In this document: positions 5,993-13,349 of the stretch, one piece after another
Layout of the letters: the number at the start of each line of letters is the position of its first letter
Position numbering within the stretch: the stretch's first letter is position 1
IMG/VR virus record: IMGVR_UViG_3300046460_000307
Location: 1 to 21,292 of that record
From: a virus
DNA length: 21,292 nt
Direction: 5' to 3' (one strand)
Program-made: the position numbers and the translations under genes
The notes under the pieces: generated by a model
The model's input: only the letters and a program-made list of their open reading frames with translations
Database searches by the model: none
Told to the model about the DNA's origin: nothing

Positions 5993-7615
5993 TTAATTCT
6001 GGGAGAGCGTTTCTTTGGCTGTTTGGCTATTGGCGCCCTTTTGGAGCGCCTGCTGATCCGGGGCAGTCGCGGCAGCCATGTCGGCCGCCAGCTGCACCGG
6101 GTCAATCGGCCAGTCCTTCAGTTCGGCCAGCATCTTGGCTTTCAGATCCTTGGCGAGCTGCGGGAACAGCTTGTCGATCACGATTTCCATCTGCTTCTGG
6201 CGAACCGCTTGCGGTGCGTCGATCAGCATCAGGCGGGCCGCGATGTCGAACTCGTCATACAGGCCGCGGGTGTCGAAGTTGTCCGGATACGAAATCAGAT
6301 CCGCATCGATCTTTGCTTCTTCGCCATTCCACAGCGCGACCAGCTTGGCAACCTTGTTTTCGAACACTTCCAGCGAATCGGCTTTCGCTTGCAGAAGCGC
6401 ATTCACGCGTTCGAAGTCATAGGCTTTGGCAACGCCGGAGCTGTTGTCGATGCCCATCGAGTTGTCCTGCTTGGTGCGTTCGCCGGCCAGGCCGACGGTG
6501 TGGTAAATCTCGTTGATGATCTTGTTGATCACCGCCAGGATCATCTGGGCCTGCTTCGGGTCGGGCGACAGATAGAACGGCGCCGCGCCGCCCTCCCCGT
6601 CATAAAGGAAGACGCGCTTGGTGCCCATCTCCATCAGGGTGTTGTAGTTGTCCGAGCCTGGCAGCACGTTCTGCGCCGGCATGGCGAGCTGGCTGTAGGT
6701 CTGATCCTGGATGATCGCATCCAGGTTGGACAGGTAGTTCGCCACGGCGCGGTCGAGGTAGGCGATGTCGTCGATCAGGGCCGGCGCAACGTATTCCTCG
6801 TCCGTGATGATGTTGTCGTGCAGGATTACCGGCACTTGGCCCAGCGCGTGCGCGCCGTTACCAATCTCAACGATCCGGGTCTTGTTGGTGCGACCGATGC
6901 GCTGTTCTTCGAACAGGCGCCAGTTCTGCTTATCCCACAGGCGGAAGCGCGGGATTTCCGCGCCCGAGCTGGTCATCGGATCGGCGGCGTCGCGGGCGAC
7001 CTCCTGGATCAAGACCCAGTTCAGGTCGCCGTTGTCGTCGAAGTCGAAGTCGAGCAGCTGGGTCGGGCCGACAATGTAGGCATATGTGCGCACACCGGCA
7101 GCCTTCTCGTCCGCTTTCGACACGGCGCCGGCGGCAGCCGCGTTGTTGTCGACGACGACGCCGATGCGACCGTAAATCGACGCTTTCTTGCTCGCCTGAC
7201 GCGAGAAGTCCCGCATCTTCAGACCGTTCTTTGTGGACTTCGCCCAGAACGCTTTGACGCTCTCAGGGGCGTCTACCTCGTTGCGGGTGATGTTCTGCTT
7301 GAACAGGTATTTGTTCAGCAGGTCAACCACCTCGCGGGAATGGTTGAAGCGGTAGCAGCGCTCCAGGCGATCGTTGTATTCGTTATTGCCTTCCTTGATG
7401 TAGCGGAAGATGTTCCCGTTTTTGAACCACTCGCGGCCGCCTTCGTAGGTCGCGTCCAGGAACTCCCAGTGCTTCAGGTTCTCCTGGTATTCAGGATGCC
7501 GGCGGCTGATCAGCGCGCGCAGCTTCTTCTGGTCGTCCGTCAGCACCGCGATCGACAGGGAGTCGATCGTGGTCGGGTCAATTACGGCAGTTGCGCCTGG
7601 TGAGGCAATGTTCAT
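5993..7615 (-). CDS. Portal protein
   Basis: The 540 aa product is of portal size and is placed directly after the large terminase gene. The wording 'LKHWEFLDATYEGGREWFKNGNIFRYIKEGNNEYNDRLERCYRFNHSREVVDLLNKYLFKQ' and later 'GQVPVILHDNIITDEEYVAPALIDDIAYLDRAVANYLSNLDAIIQDQ' is typical of the portal fold, which makes the dodecameric ring at one capsid vertex that docks terminase. Two ATGs are possible (7621 and 7615). 7615 is preferred because GGAG lies 8 bases before it and only 2 before 7621. Operator 6 and a promoter lie immediately upstream, leaving almost no leader. Confidence 0.88.
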   Translation of the reverse strand: MNIASPGATAVIDPTTIDSLSIAVLTDDQKKLRALISRRHPEYQENLKHWEFLDATYEGGREWFKNGNIFRYIKEGNNEYNDRLERCYRFNHSREVVDLLNKYLFKQNITRNEVDAPESVKAFWAKSTKNGLKMRDFSRQASKKASIYGRIGVVVDNNAAAAGAVSKADEKAAGVRTYAYIVGPTQLLDFDFDDNGDLNWVLIQEVARDAADPMTSSGAEIPRFRLWDKQNWRLFEEQRIGRTNKTRIVEIGNGAHALGQVPVILHDNIITDEEYVAPALIDDIAYLDRAVANYLSNLDAIIQDQTYSQLAMPAQNVLPGSDNYNTLMEMGTKRVFLYDGEGGAAPFYLSPDPKQAQMILAVINKIINEIYHTVGLAGERTKQDNSMGIDNSSGVAKAYDFERVNALLQAKADSLEVFENKVAKLVALWNGEEAKIDADLISYPDNFDTRGLYDEFDIAARLMLIDAPQAVRQKQMEIVIDKLFPQLAKDLKAKMLAELKDWPIDPVQLAADMAAATAPDQQALQKGANSQTAKETLSQN

Positions 7616-7630
7616 GGTCATATCTCCGAT

Positions 7631-7660
7631 ATAGTAAGTCATTGGTGACTGATGTGTCAA
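7631..7660 (-). promoter_or_regulatory. Portal promoter with operator 6 in the spacer
   Basis: On the minus strand TTGACA (7660-7655), 18 bp and TACTAT (7636-7631) form a promoter. The operator TAAGTCA-TTGG-TGACTGA (7635-7652) occupies the spacer. The predicted start falls around 7625, inside or next to the Shine-Dalgarno GGAG, so the transcript would be nearly leaderless. Confidence 0.72.
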
Positions 7661-7662
7661 GG

Positions 7663-8907
7663 TCATCGAGACATGCCGCCGATTTCTACCTTGCGCACTG
7701 GGAATTCCAGCTCGATGCAGTAACCGCCTGCGTCGGCGCTGTGCTCAGTGCCGCCTGACTTGTCCACGTCACGCGAGCCAGGTTTGTAGATCGTTTGTTC
7801 CAGGGCGTTGACGAAGTGCTTGCACTTTTCGTCCACGCGCAGGCGCACGCTGCCGTCGGCGGCGCGCAGCATCCGGTTCACGGCATTGACGCGGTCGGCC
7901 ACGGCCGGGTGCTTCTTGCGGAACTTCAGGCGCTTGAAGCCCTTCTCGCGCAGGATGTCCAAGTCGGTTTCGCCACGCGCGTGCTGCCGCTGTCCGCCGG
8001 CCGGATCGGGGTAGACGACGATCTGCACCTGATGGCGCCAGTAGCGCTTCTCCAGCTCGTCGCAAATCTCCTCGGTGTTCGACGAGAACAGCACAACCTC
8101 GTCCACCGCCCAGATCGAGCCATCGTGCTGCGGTTGGAAGATCACGGTGGACATCGGGTCGATGTTGAAGTCCATGCCGACCCAGATCGGCAGCTTGGGG
8201 TTGAACGGGTAGGCGCCGACGTGCTCGTTACGGTCGAACGGATAGTAGACGCGGCCGGACATGGTTTCGAAGGAGGCTTCGAATTCCTGCTTGAACGATT
8301 TCTCGTCCATATCCTGCTTGGCGGCCTCAATCTCGCTGATCGGAATGAAGGGCGAGGTGATCGTCGGGAACTGCCACGACTCCCACAGGTTTCGCGCCTG
8401 ATTGGACGCCTCCTGGCCGCGCTTATACAGCTCGTAGAGGTAGTTGTATGCCTTCGGGGTGCCGATGAAGATCGCGTCGCCCTGTCGGTCGGCCAGCGTC
8501 GGGCGCAGAACCTTCGTCCAGGTTTCCGCGTCGATGTCCTGGAACTCGTCGAGCACCAGGAAGTCCACGCCCACACCACGCAGGGAGTCGCCTTTGTCGG
8601 CGCCCTTCAGTTCGATGACGGTGCCGTTGACCAGCGTGATTTTCAGGCTCGTCTCGTTGACCTTGCGAATCCACCGCTTCGGGATGGCTTCCAGCAGGTC
8701 GGTCCACATAATCTGCTTCGCCATCTTGTAGGTCGGGGCGACATACCAGATTTTGCGCTTGCGGATCTTGGCGCGCGTAATGATCAGCACCCGCGAGAGC
8801 GCGGTCTTGCCCCACCGGCGGCCAGCGACAACGACCCGGAATCGGGCCTTCGACTGATAGACGACCATCTGCTTGGTGTGCAGACTGAGCTTGGCTTTCG
8901 CGGCCAT
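7663..8907 (-). CDS. terL: Terminase large subunit (packaging ATPase and nuclease)
   Basis: The 414 aa motor protein translocates DNA into the procapsid and cuts concatemers. Motifs seen: Walker A AGRRWGKT (residues ~28-35), Walker B FLVLDEF (~116-122), coupling motif IGTPK (~148-152), and RNase H-like nuclease acidic residues in GMDFNIDP (~D246), VYPDPAGG (~D301) and a late Asp in EHSADAGGYCIE (~D392). Length is normal for a compact TerL. The start overlaps the small subunit stop (TGATG), so the two are coupled. The stop codon is 11 bases from operator 6. Confidence 0.93.
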   Translation of the reverse strand: MAAKAKLSLHTKQMVVYQSKARFRVVVAGRRWGKTALSRVLIITRAKIRKRKIWYVAPTYKMAKQIMWTDLLEAIPKRWIRKVNETSLKITLVNGTVIELKGADKGDSLRGVGVDFLVLDEFQDIDAETWTKVLRPTLADRQGDAIFIGTPKAYNYLYELYKRGQEASNQARNLWESWQFPTITSPFIPISEIEAAKQDMDEKSFKQEFEASFETMSGRVYYPFDRNEHVGAYPFNPKLPIWVGMDFNIDPMSTVIFQPQHDGSIWAVDEVVLFSSNTEEICDELEKRYWRHQVQIVVYPDPAGGQRQHARGETDLDILREKGFKRLKFRKKHPAVADRVNAVNRMLRAADGSVRLRVDEKCKHFVNALEQTIYKPGSRDVDKSGGTEHSADAGGYCIELEFPVRKVEIGGMSR

Positions 8908-9554
8908 CAGCTCTCCTCCACCACTTCGTCGCCGTCGTCTTCCAGGTCTTCGTCGTCGGCATCGTCACTGCCGGCCGGCGGTGCTGCTTTCGCAGCAATC
9001 TCGTCCAGCTCGGTCAGGTCACGGTCACGCAGCTCCTTGATCTGCTCCGCGGTCAGCTCGGTGATCAGCAGTTCAGGCAGGTCATCTGGGTCAACAGCAT
9101 CAGGACGGTCCAGGCCCAGCACCTTGTAGCGCTCCTCGCCAGCCTTCTTGATGACGTTCATCGCCGCGTCGAGCGACTTGAGGTTGTTCAGGGCAACGGA
9201 CACAGGATTGCCGTCCTTCTTCGCCTGGAGGATTTCGTTGAAGGCGAGCTGGGCCAGGCCCGACGCCATCTTGTAGTGGGATTCCTTGGTTTCACGGATG
9301 CGGGCGGCGATCAGTGTTACTTCGTCCACGGCAGCTGCGGCCAGGCGCTCCTCGACCTTCTTCTTCGCGGCGGCAGCCGCGGCACCCTTCACGATCTTGT
9401 GCTTCTTGAAGTGGCGTTCGAAGGTTGAAGTGGAGCAGCCGAACTTCTTCACCAGATCCTCGTAGATCACGGTGCCGGATTCCCACAGCGCTTCCGCCTC
9501 GGCCCACTGCTTCGGGGTCAGGTTTCGCTTCTTGGTCGGTGGTGCTGCTGTCAC
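8907..9554 (-). CDS. terS: Terminase small subunit
   Basis: The 215 aa product is a DNA-recognition subunit. The N-terminal helix-turn-helix (LTPKQWAEAEALWESGTVIYEDLVKKFGCSTSTFERHFKKHKI) recalls small terminases. A long helical oligomerisation region follows, with an acidic tail (DDADDEDLEDDGDEVVEES) that may contact the large subunit. The GTG at 9554 is chosen because AGGA lies 7 bases before it; an upstream start would run through the terminator hairpin. It is first in the terS-terL unit and is driven by the operator-controlled promoter at 9626-9654. Confidence 0.82.
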   Translation of the reverse strand: MTAAPPTKKRNLTPKQWAEAEALWESGTVIYEDLVKKFGCSTSTFERHFKKHKIVKGAAAAAAKKKVEERLAAAAVDEVTLIAARIRETKESHYKMASGLAQLAFNEILQAKKDGNPVSVALNNLKSLDAAMNVIKKAGEERYKVLGLDRPDAVDPDDLPELLITELTAEQIKELRDRDLTELDEIAAKAAPPAGSDDADDEDLEDDGDEVVEES

Positions 9555-9571
9555 TGCTCTTTCCTTCGGGC

Positions 9572-9600
9572 AAAAAAAATGGGCGCGGGAAAGGCGCCCA
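9572..9600 (-). terminator. Intrinsic terminator inside the terminase leader
   Basis: On the minus strand TGGGCGC (9600-9594), a 7 base loop and GCGCCCA (9586-9580) are followed by eight T (9579-9572). It lies at about +20 to +48 of the transcript predicted from 9626-9654 and before the terS start. It would stop transcripts from the accessory region, and also most transcripts of the terminase promoter unless read-through is allowed. Confidence 0.88.
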
Positions 9601-9625
9601 AGGAGGAACAATCATCTAAGGCGCC

Positions 9626-9669
9626 ACTGTATTGCAGATTCTTCATTTTGTCAAGTCACCGGTGACTTA
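9626..9669 (-). promoter_or_regulatory. Terminase promoter with operator 7 over the -35
   Basis: On the minus strand TTGACA (9654-9649), 17 bp and TACAGT (9631-9626) form a strong sigma70 promoter. Operator CAAGTCA-CCGG-TGACTTA (9652-9669) overlaps the -35 and also encodes the last codons of the upstream gene. The predicted start is near 9619. Confidence 0.85.
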
Positions 9670-9989
9670 CCTTCAAGCACAAAATGAAGCGCACACGTTA
9701 CAGCGTGCGGGGCCGTATCTTGGGGTTCTGTGATCGCCGGCTGGCCGCCCGATTCGAAGATGCAGACGAACTTGCCGTCAGCCGTCACTTTCACGTAAGG
9801 CACCTGCCCGAGAGCTACCATAGCCTCCGCTGCCGCAGCATGGTGGTTCAGGAAGTCAGGGGCCGCAGTCTTCTTCAGCTTCAGACGCTTCCGGATTTCC
9901 GCGAGGTGTTTCGCTCCCGGTATCCAGCTCTCCCCAACCACTTGGGCTTCCAACTCGCTTCCCAAATTACTTTGTATATTATCATTCAT
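9651..9989 (-). CDS. Unrecognised 112 aa phage protein
   Basis: No family is recognised. The product (MNDNIQSNLGSELEAQVVGESWIPGAKHLAEIRKRLKLKK...) has a basic KRLKLKK stretch and a short hydrophobic C-terminal part (AVTCALHFVLEGKSPVT). Its last codons (GKSPVT) are the operator 7 sequence. The ATG follows AAAGG with a 10 base gap in a very AT-rich leader (about 9985-10030). It is flanked by the hairpin at 10033-10065 on the upstream side. It lies just before the terminase genes, but nothing else suggests a packaging role. Confidence 0.6.
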   Translation of the reverse strand: MNDNIQSNLGSELEAQVVGESWIPGAKHLAEIRKRLKLKKTAAPDFLNHHAAAAEAMVALGQVPYVKVTADGKFVCIFESGGQPAITEPQDTAPHAVTCALHFVLEGKSPVT

Positions 9990-10032
9990 TACTTACTTAC
10001 CTTTTATATATATAAGTATTTATAGAAAGAGC

Positions 10033-10065
10033 TTGGGAGTCCCAAGTGAAAAAGTGGACTCCCAA
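10033..10065 (-). terminator. Hairpin / nested palindrome after the winged-helix gene
   Basis: TTGGGAGTCC (10033-10042) and GGACTCCCAA (10056-10065) make a 10 bp stem with a 13 base loop. On the minus strand it is followed by GCTCTTTCTATAA, a weak T-rich tail, so it may end the accessory operon. The left arm alone is also a palindrome (CTTGGGA-G-TCCCAAG, 10032-10046), giving three half sites, so an operator role for the next promoter is possible. Confidence 0.6.
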
Positions 10066-10074
10066 ACAACCTTT

Positions 10075-10404
10075 TCAGTCGAGAATTCCCATCGCGGAAT
10101 CCAGCTCGTCGTCTTCAACGGTGGACACAATCGGGTTGTCGGGCGGCGCGGAAGCCTTGCCGGCGAAGATCCGACCCTGCTCGGTCAAGGCAATCACCTG
10201 CCGCTGGCGCCCGCGACGCTTCTCCACGCCCTTCTTCTCGATCAGACCACGCCCAATCAGCGCGCGGATCGAGAACTGAAGGCTTTGCTTCGTCGTTTCG
10301 TAGCGCACGGCAGCCAGAATTTCATCTAGGTCGGTGGCCGAACCATCGTCATTGCCGGCGCCGATCACGCGCAGCAGTTCAATTTGCTTGTTCGTCAGGT
10401 GCAT
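10075..10404 (-). CDS. Winged-helix (MarR-like) DNA-binding protein
   Basis: The 109 aa product is a single winged helix-turn-helix domain: MHLTNKQIELLRVIGAG, the helices 'DEILAAVRYETTKQSLQFSIRALIGRGLIEKKGVEKR' and a basic wing 'RRGRQRQVIALTEQGR'. It is likely a transcriptional regulator. The start at 10404 is used because GGA lies 8 bases upstream; ATG 10413 is possible. It overlaps the end of the GNAT gene by 26 bases and is the last gene of the accessory operon. Possible targets are the palindromes at 10032-10065 just downstream, which is unproven. Confidence 0.65.
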   Translation of the reverse strand: MHLTNKQIELLRVIGAGNDDGSATDLDEILAAVRYETTKQSLQFSIRALIGRGLIEKKGVEKRRGRQRQVIALTEQGRIFAGKASAPPDNPIVSTVEDDELDSAMGILD

Positions 10405-11359
10405 CTTCTTCATCCAGGTCAGGGTCAATCAGGGTCGTCATCGGGGTGATGGCGTTCATCGCGGCCGCCGCGGCTTCCAGGTTCAGCTTTTCGTCGAGCG
10501 CCTGGGCGTCAAATGCGCTGATCGGCAGCCGGAGAGGCATCGCCACGCCGAAATCAGGGTTCTGGTAGATGCCATAGAGCGGCGAGGCCAGAACGAGCTG
10601 CTGGAGGCTCTTGAGCAGGTAGGTCACTTCCATCGCATCGACGCGGCTGGTGCCATTGGCGCGGTTATCGCCCGATTTCTCCATCGACGAGCAGGTGTAG
10701 TAGAACTTGCGCATCTCGGCCACGCACTTGGCGTAGACAGCCGGGTGCATCGCGTCCAGCTCCAGCTTGATCCCGACGTAGTCCATCGGCATGGATTCAA
10801 ACCAGCGTTTGAAAAAGGCCAGGCCCTTCGCGTAGTTCGCCGAGCGGCGCGGCTTCGTAAAGCGCATGCCAGCCTTGGCCGCGAACGGGTTGAACTTTGA
10901 CATCGACGACTGGAACTCCACGTAGCGACACGCGGTCATGCGCATCATGAGGTTCTGCATCCGGTAGGCGATGCCGGCGCCGCGATACATGGTGTCGAGC
11001 ACGAGGCGCGAGTTGGTGCAGGAGTGGGCGTTCAACCAGAGCGCGCGGTGGCGGTTCATCAGCTTGCTGTCGCGTCCATCCTGGTTGGGGCGCATGTGCT
11101 TCATGGCTTCGTTGCGACCGCTCAGGAGCATCTTCGGCACGGTCATGACACCGACGCCGATCACCTGGCCGTCCAGAATGCAGCGGTAGATTTTTGGCCC
11201 GATGCCCAGGTTCTCCGCCTTGTAGTGCAGCTCGTGCAGCAGATCCCAATCTTCCTTGGTGCCGCGCTCGACGTAAATCTGACTCAGGAGCGACATCGCG
11301 TGCTTGGCCGGCACCGCGCGGCGCTCGACCAGCATGTCCGGGGTGTCGGCGACGATCAT
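10379..11359 (-). CDS. GNAT-fold acyltransferase-like protein, paired with an ABC-type ATPase
   Basis: The 326 aa product contains a GNAT-like core. 'KIYRCILDGQVIGVGVMTVPK' (~57-76) and the acyl-CoA binding type motif 'RLVLDTMYRGAGIAYRMQNLMMRM' (RGAGIA at ~126-131) are visible. The stretch 'YVEFQSSMSKFNPFAAKAGMRF' (~147-167) is one I recall from phage proteins next to ABC ATPases. The rest is an extra C-terminal helical region of ~150 residues. A COG is known in which an ABC-type ATPase is fused to a predicted acetyltransferase (COG2401), and here the two halves seem to be separate neighbours. The ATG at 11359 overlaps the thioredoxin stop (ATGA) and has GGGAG 7 bases before it. Substrate unknown; nucleic acid or a DNA base is a possibility by analogy to Mu Mom, also a GNAT-fold protein. 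Confidence 0.65.
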   Translation of the reverse strand: MIVADTPDMLVERRAVPAKHAMSLLSQIYVERGTKEDWDLLHELHYKAENLGIGPKIYRCILDGQVIGVGVMTVPKMLLSGRNEAMKHMRPNQDGRDSKLMNRHRALWLNAHSCTNSRLVLDTMYRGAGIAYRMQNLMMRMTACRYVEFQSSMSKFNPFAAKAGMRFTKPRRSANYAKGLAFFKRWFESMPMDYVGIKLELDAMHPAVYAKCVAEMRKFYYTCSSMEKSGDNRANGTSRVDAMEVTYLLKSLQQLVLASPLYGIYQNPDFGVAMPLRLPISAFDAQALDEKLNLEAAAAAMNAITPMTTLIDPDLDEEDAPDEQAN

Positions 11360-11688
11360 GCGGGCGCTCCCACGCCGCACTTCGCCAGGAATTCGCGAAT
11401 CTGACCTTCGGTCTTGCCGCCCGACAGCATCAGGCCGCCGTATTTGCCGTTCTTGTAAGTGAAGATGGTCGGCACGGCGCGCACGCCCTCGCCTGCCGCC
11501 AGCTCTTTTTCGACGCCGCCGTCAATCCCGACCAGCACGAAGCCCAGCTCGGCCGCGAGGCGTTCGACGATCGGCTTGACCGACTTGCAGGGGCCGCACC
11601 AGGAGGCGTGAACCATGACGACTACTGGCGCCGTGTAGCTTGGCGCCACGACATCGTCGATAAATTTCAGGTGGGTGGTGTTATACAC
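11356..11688 (-). CDS. Thioredoxin
   Basis: The 110 aa product has the classical active site WCGPC (residues 30-34), the cis-proline VPTIF (P73) and normal thioredoxin length, with no signal peptide, so it is a cytosolic disulfide reductase. Start is GTG at 11688 with AAGGA 8 bases before; it overlaps the ABC gene stop by 8 bases. It lies between the ABC ATPase and the GNAT gene in one operon. Phage thioredoxins may support ribonucleotide reductase or serve as partners of other enzymes. No reductase is seen here, so it may serve the neighbouring cluster. Confidence 0.9.
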   Translation of the reverse strand: MYNTTHLKFIDDVVAPSYTAPVVVMVHASWCGPCKSVKPIVERLAAELGFVLVGIDGGVEKELAAGEGVRAVPTIFTYKNGKYGGLMLSGGKTEGQIREFLAKCGVGAPA

Positions 11689-12337
11689 TTTTCATTCCTT
11701 CAGGTGCGCGGACGATCTGGATCTTCTCGCGGTAGCGTTTTTCGATGTAGAGGGTTGGCGCCAGGTCGGCGACCATGTCGGTGTGGGTGGTGGCAACCAT
11801 CAGCGTGGCGCCGCGCTGGCGGGCGACCTTCTGCAAGTTGAAGGCCAGCACCTTGGCGGTGGTGCGGTCGAGCACGGCCAGAAATTCGTCAGCGACCCAG
11901 ACTTTGGCGCCGGACTCGATTAGCTTCGCCAGGCGGAAGCGGTAGCGCTGGCCGTCCGACAGCTCGGCCGGTTTGCGAATGAACAGGTAGGCGTCGTTCA
12001 GGCCGGCCACGGACAGCAGGTTCAGAGCCTCGGTCGTGTTGGAGCCGATCTGGTCGATCAGGGGCTTGTCCAGGAGCGGCACCTCGTCGATGTTGACCAC
12101 GGCCAGGCCGGCAGCAGTCATCTGGGTTTCCAGCTCGCGCAGCACGGTGCTCTTGCCGGCGCCGGACTGGCCCGTCACATACACCACGTCGCCCTGCTCG
12201 ATGTCGAGCGGCTGGTTGTCGAACACGACAAACTGCTTGTCGTCCAGGCCCAGGCCAAACGCTTCAGCAATCTCCAGGACTCGCGGAGTGCGGTCGACGG
12301 ACGTGTTGAAGCGCTTGTCTACGGTAAAAGTGGTCAT
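11681..12337 (-). CDS. ABC-type ATPase, soluble, no transporter partner
   Basis: The 218 aa product has a complete ABC ATPase core: Walker A GQSGAGKS (56-63), a signature LSDGQ in place of LSGGQ (126-130), Walker B VWVADE (146-151), a D-loop-like AVLDR and an H-loop histidine (~185). The N-terminus (FTVDKRFNTSVDRTPRVLEIAEAFGLGL) resembles the linker found before the ATPase in ABC-acetyltransferase fusion proteins. No membrane partner is encoded nearby, so a transport role is unlikely. The ATG at 12337 forms an ATGA overlap with the upstream stop and has GGAAG before it; ATG 12346 is an alternative. It likely works with the GNAT-like and ParB-like products. Confidence 0.8.
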   Translation of the reverse strand: MTTFTVDKRFNTSVDRTPRVLEIAEAFGLGLDDKQFVVFDNQPLDIEQGDVVYVTGQSGAGKSTVLRELETQMTAAGLAVVNIDEVPLLDKPLIDQIGSNTTEALNLLSVAGLNDAYLFIRKPAELSDGQRYRFRLAKLIESGAKVWVADEFLAVLDRTTAKVLAFNLQKVARQRGATLMVATTHTDMVADLAPTLYIEKRYREKIQIVRAPEGMKSV

Positions 12338-12492
12338 TTCTTCCATGCTTTCAGGCAGTCGGCCGGCGATAGCGCGCCGACCTCGGTTGTTGGGTTCACC
12401 ACACTGGCGTGGGCCATGACGCGCACCGCAGCCCAGTAGGCCAGGCGGCGCGGCAGTCGGTAGGCCAGCCAGCAGCAAATATTCTCGATCAT
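12334..12492 (-). CDS. Small conserved phage protein, 52 aa
   Basis: MIENICCWLAYRLPRRLAYW starts a 52 aa protein of a type common in phage genomes: two tryptophan- and arginine-rich segments of the form 'CWLAYRLPRRLAYWAAVRVMAHA', then 'LSPADCLKAWKK'. It may be amphipathic and membrane- or nucleic acid-associated; no function is known to me. It overlaps the ParB-like gene before it (ATGA) and the ABC gene after it (ATGA). Operator 8 lies 4 bases upstream of its ATG. Confidence 0.75.
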   Translation of the reverse strand: MIENICCWLAYRLPRRLAYWAAVRVMAHASVVNPTTEVGALSPADCLKAWKK

Positions 12493-13166
12493 GCATCAAT
12501 CACCGGTGACTTATTAACGCCAGCGAACGGACGGATGAATTCCATGAAGGCTTCCGCACCAGTCTTGCCGGACTCGGCCTCGATCTGGGCCATGAACATG
12601 GCGATCGCGCGCTCGTCGGCGCCCTTGACGGACTTGAAGCCCAGCGCCTTGGAGATGGCAACGTCCTTCTCGCCGGCCGCAATGATCGAGGCGGTGGTTT
12701 CGACAGCCTGGTCGGCGATGGCGGATTCCAGATCCGCGACGAAGGCGTCGGTGTTCAACTCGCCCAGATCAGCGACCATGAACTCCAGTTCCTTCTTGTC
12801 GAAGAAGCCGTCCAGATCGAACTCCAGCGACGCCAGCTCGCGCTGCAAGATGTCGGTGTCCAGGTTCGAAATGGCGACACGGTTGTCAGCCAGGCGCGAC
12901 GCGCGCACCTGTGCATCGGTCAGATCGTCACGCACCCACACCGGCACCTTCTTCATGCCCAAGGACAGAGCGCCCAGGCGGCGGCCGTGGCCCTTGATGA
13001 TCACGCCGGCTTTGTCCACGACGATCGGTTGATCCCAGCCGAAGTCCTGGATGGATTTGGCGATCTTCCTCACCTGCGCTTCGTCGTGCGTCTTGGCGTT
13101 CAAGTCGTAGGGCGTTACGCGCTCGATGTCCCAAACGGCGATATTCGGTTTCACTACTTCGGTCAT
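12489..13166 (-). CDS. ParB-like N-terminal domain protein 2
   Basis: The 225 aa product has a ParB/Srx-type domain: 'NAKTHDEAQVRKIAKSIQDFGWDQPIVVDKAGVIIKGHGRRLGALSLGMKKVPVWV', with the GHGRR nucleotide-binding motif at residues ~59-63. Such domains bind CTP in true ParB and are found in phages next to DNA modification genes. The C-terminal half is specific and helical, without the usual HTH. It is in an operon with an ABC ATPase, GNAT and a second ParB-like protein, and no methyltransferase is seen. Its last codons (NKSPVIDA) contain operator 8. Start overlaps the membrane gene stop (ATGA). Confidence 0.8.
   Translation of the reverse strand: MTEVVKPNIAVWDIERVTPYDLNAKTHDEAQVRKIAKSIQDFGWDQPIVVDKAGVIIKGHGRRLGALSLGMKKVPVWVRDDLTDAQVRASRLADNRVAISNLDTDILQRELASLEFDLDGFFDKKELEFMVADLGELNTDAFVADLESAIADQAVETTASIIAAGEKDVAISKALGFKSVKGADERAIAMFMAQIEAESGKTGAEAFMEFIRPFAGVNKSPVIDA
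12496..12513. promoter_or_regulatory. Operator 8, inside the 3' end of the second ParB-like gene
   Basis: TCAATCA-CCGG-TGACTTA on the plus strand. It is encoded within the last codons of the ParB-like gene and lies 4 bases before the ATG of the 52 aa gene. No clear -35/-10 pair is seen, so it may act as a roadblock (stoperator-like) or serve an internal promoter I cannot identify. Confidence 0.75.
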
Positions 13167-13348
13167 GGCAGGAATGCTTTCAGGATGGTGCAGATCAGCG
13201 TCACCGCAAACACGGCCCCGAAGGACGTGACGCCAATGACGGCGACGAACAGCCCGCGGAACGGGAACTCGCCGGTCATGCAGTTGTAGGAGAAGATCAT
13301 CGCCAGGAACGAGGCGACGACAGGCAGGAGGAAGATTTCGCTCAGCAC
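13163..13348 (-). CDS. Two-helix small membrane protein
   Basis: The 61 aa product has two hydrophobic spans: IFLLPVVASFLAMIFSY (about 5-21) and GLFVAVIGVTSFGAVFAVTLICTIL (about 32-56), joined by a short polar loop (NCMTGEFPFR). Start is GTG, one base after the Acb2-like gene stop; the ribosome site is weak, so coupling is likely. It overlaps the next gene (ATGA). It could be an inner-membrane accessory such as a superinfection or lysis helper, but no family is recognised. Confidence 0.65.
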   Translation of the reverse strand: MLSEIFLLPVVASFLAMIFSYNCMTGEFPFRGLFVAVIGVTSFGAVFAVTLICTILKAFLP

Positions 13349-13349
13349 G

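Noticed and set aside
10797-11249. Out-of-frame reading within the GNAT-like gene
   Set aside because: Composition is Arg/Pro/His-rich and it lacks a ribosome site; the main frame has the GNAT motif.
12337-12499. Upstream extension of the ABC ATPase to an ATG at 12499
   Set aside because: The extension would overlap the 52 aa phage protein in another frame and has no domain; the ATGA overlap at 12337 is the better start.
12489-13166. ParB-like protein 2 as the plasmid partition ParB
   Set aside because: It lies 7 kb from parA in another operon, lacks an HTH, and parA has its own small partner directly after it.
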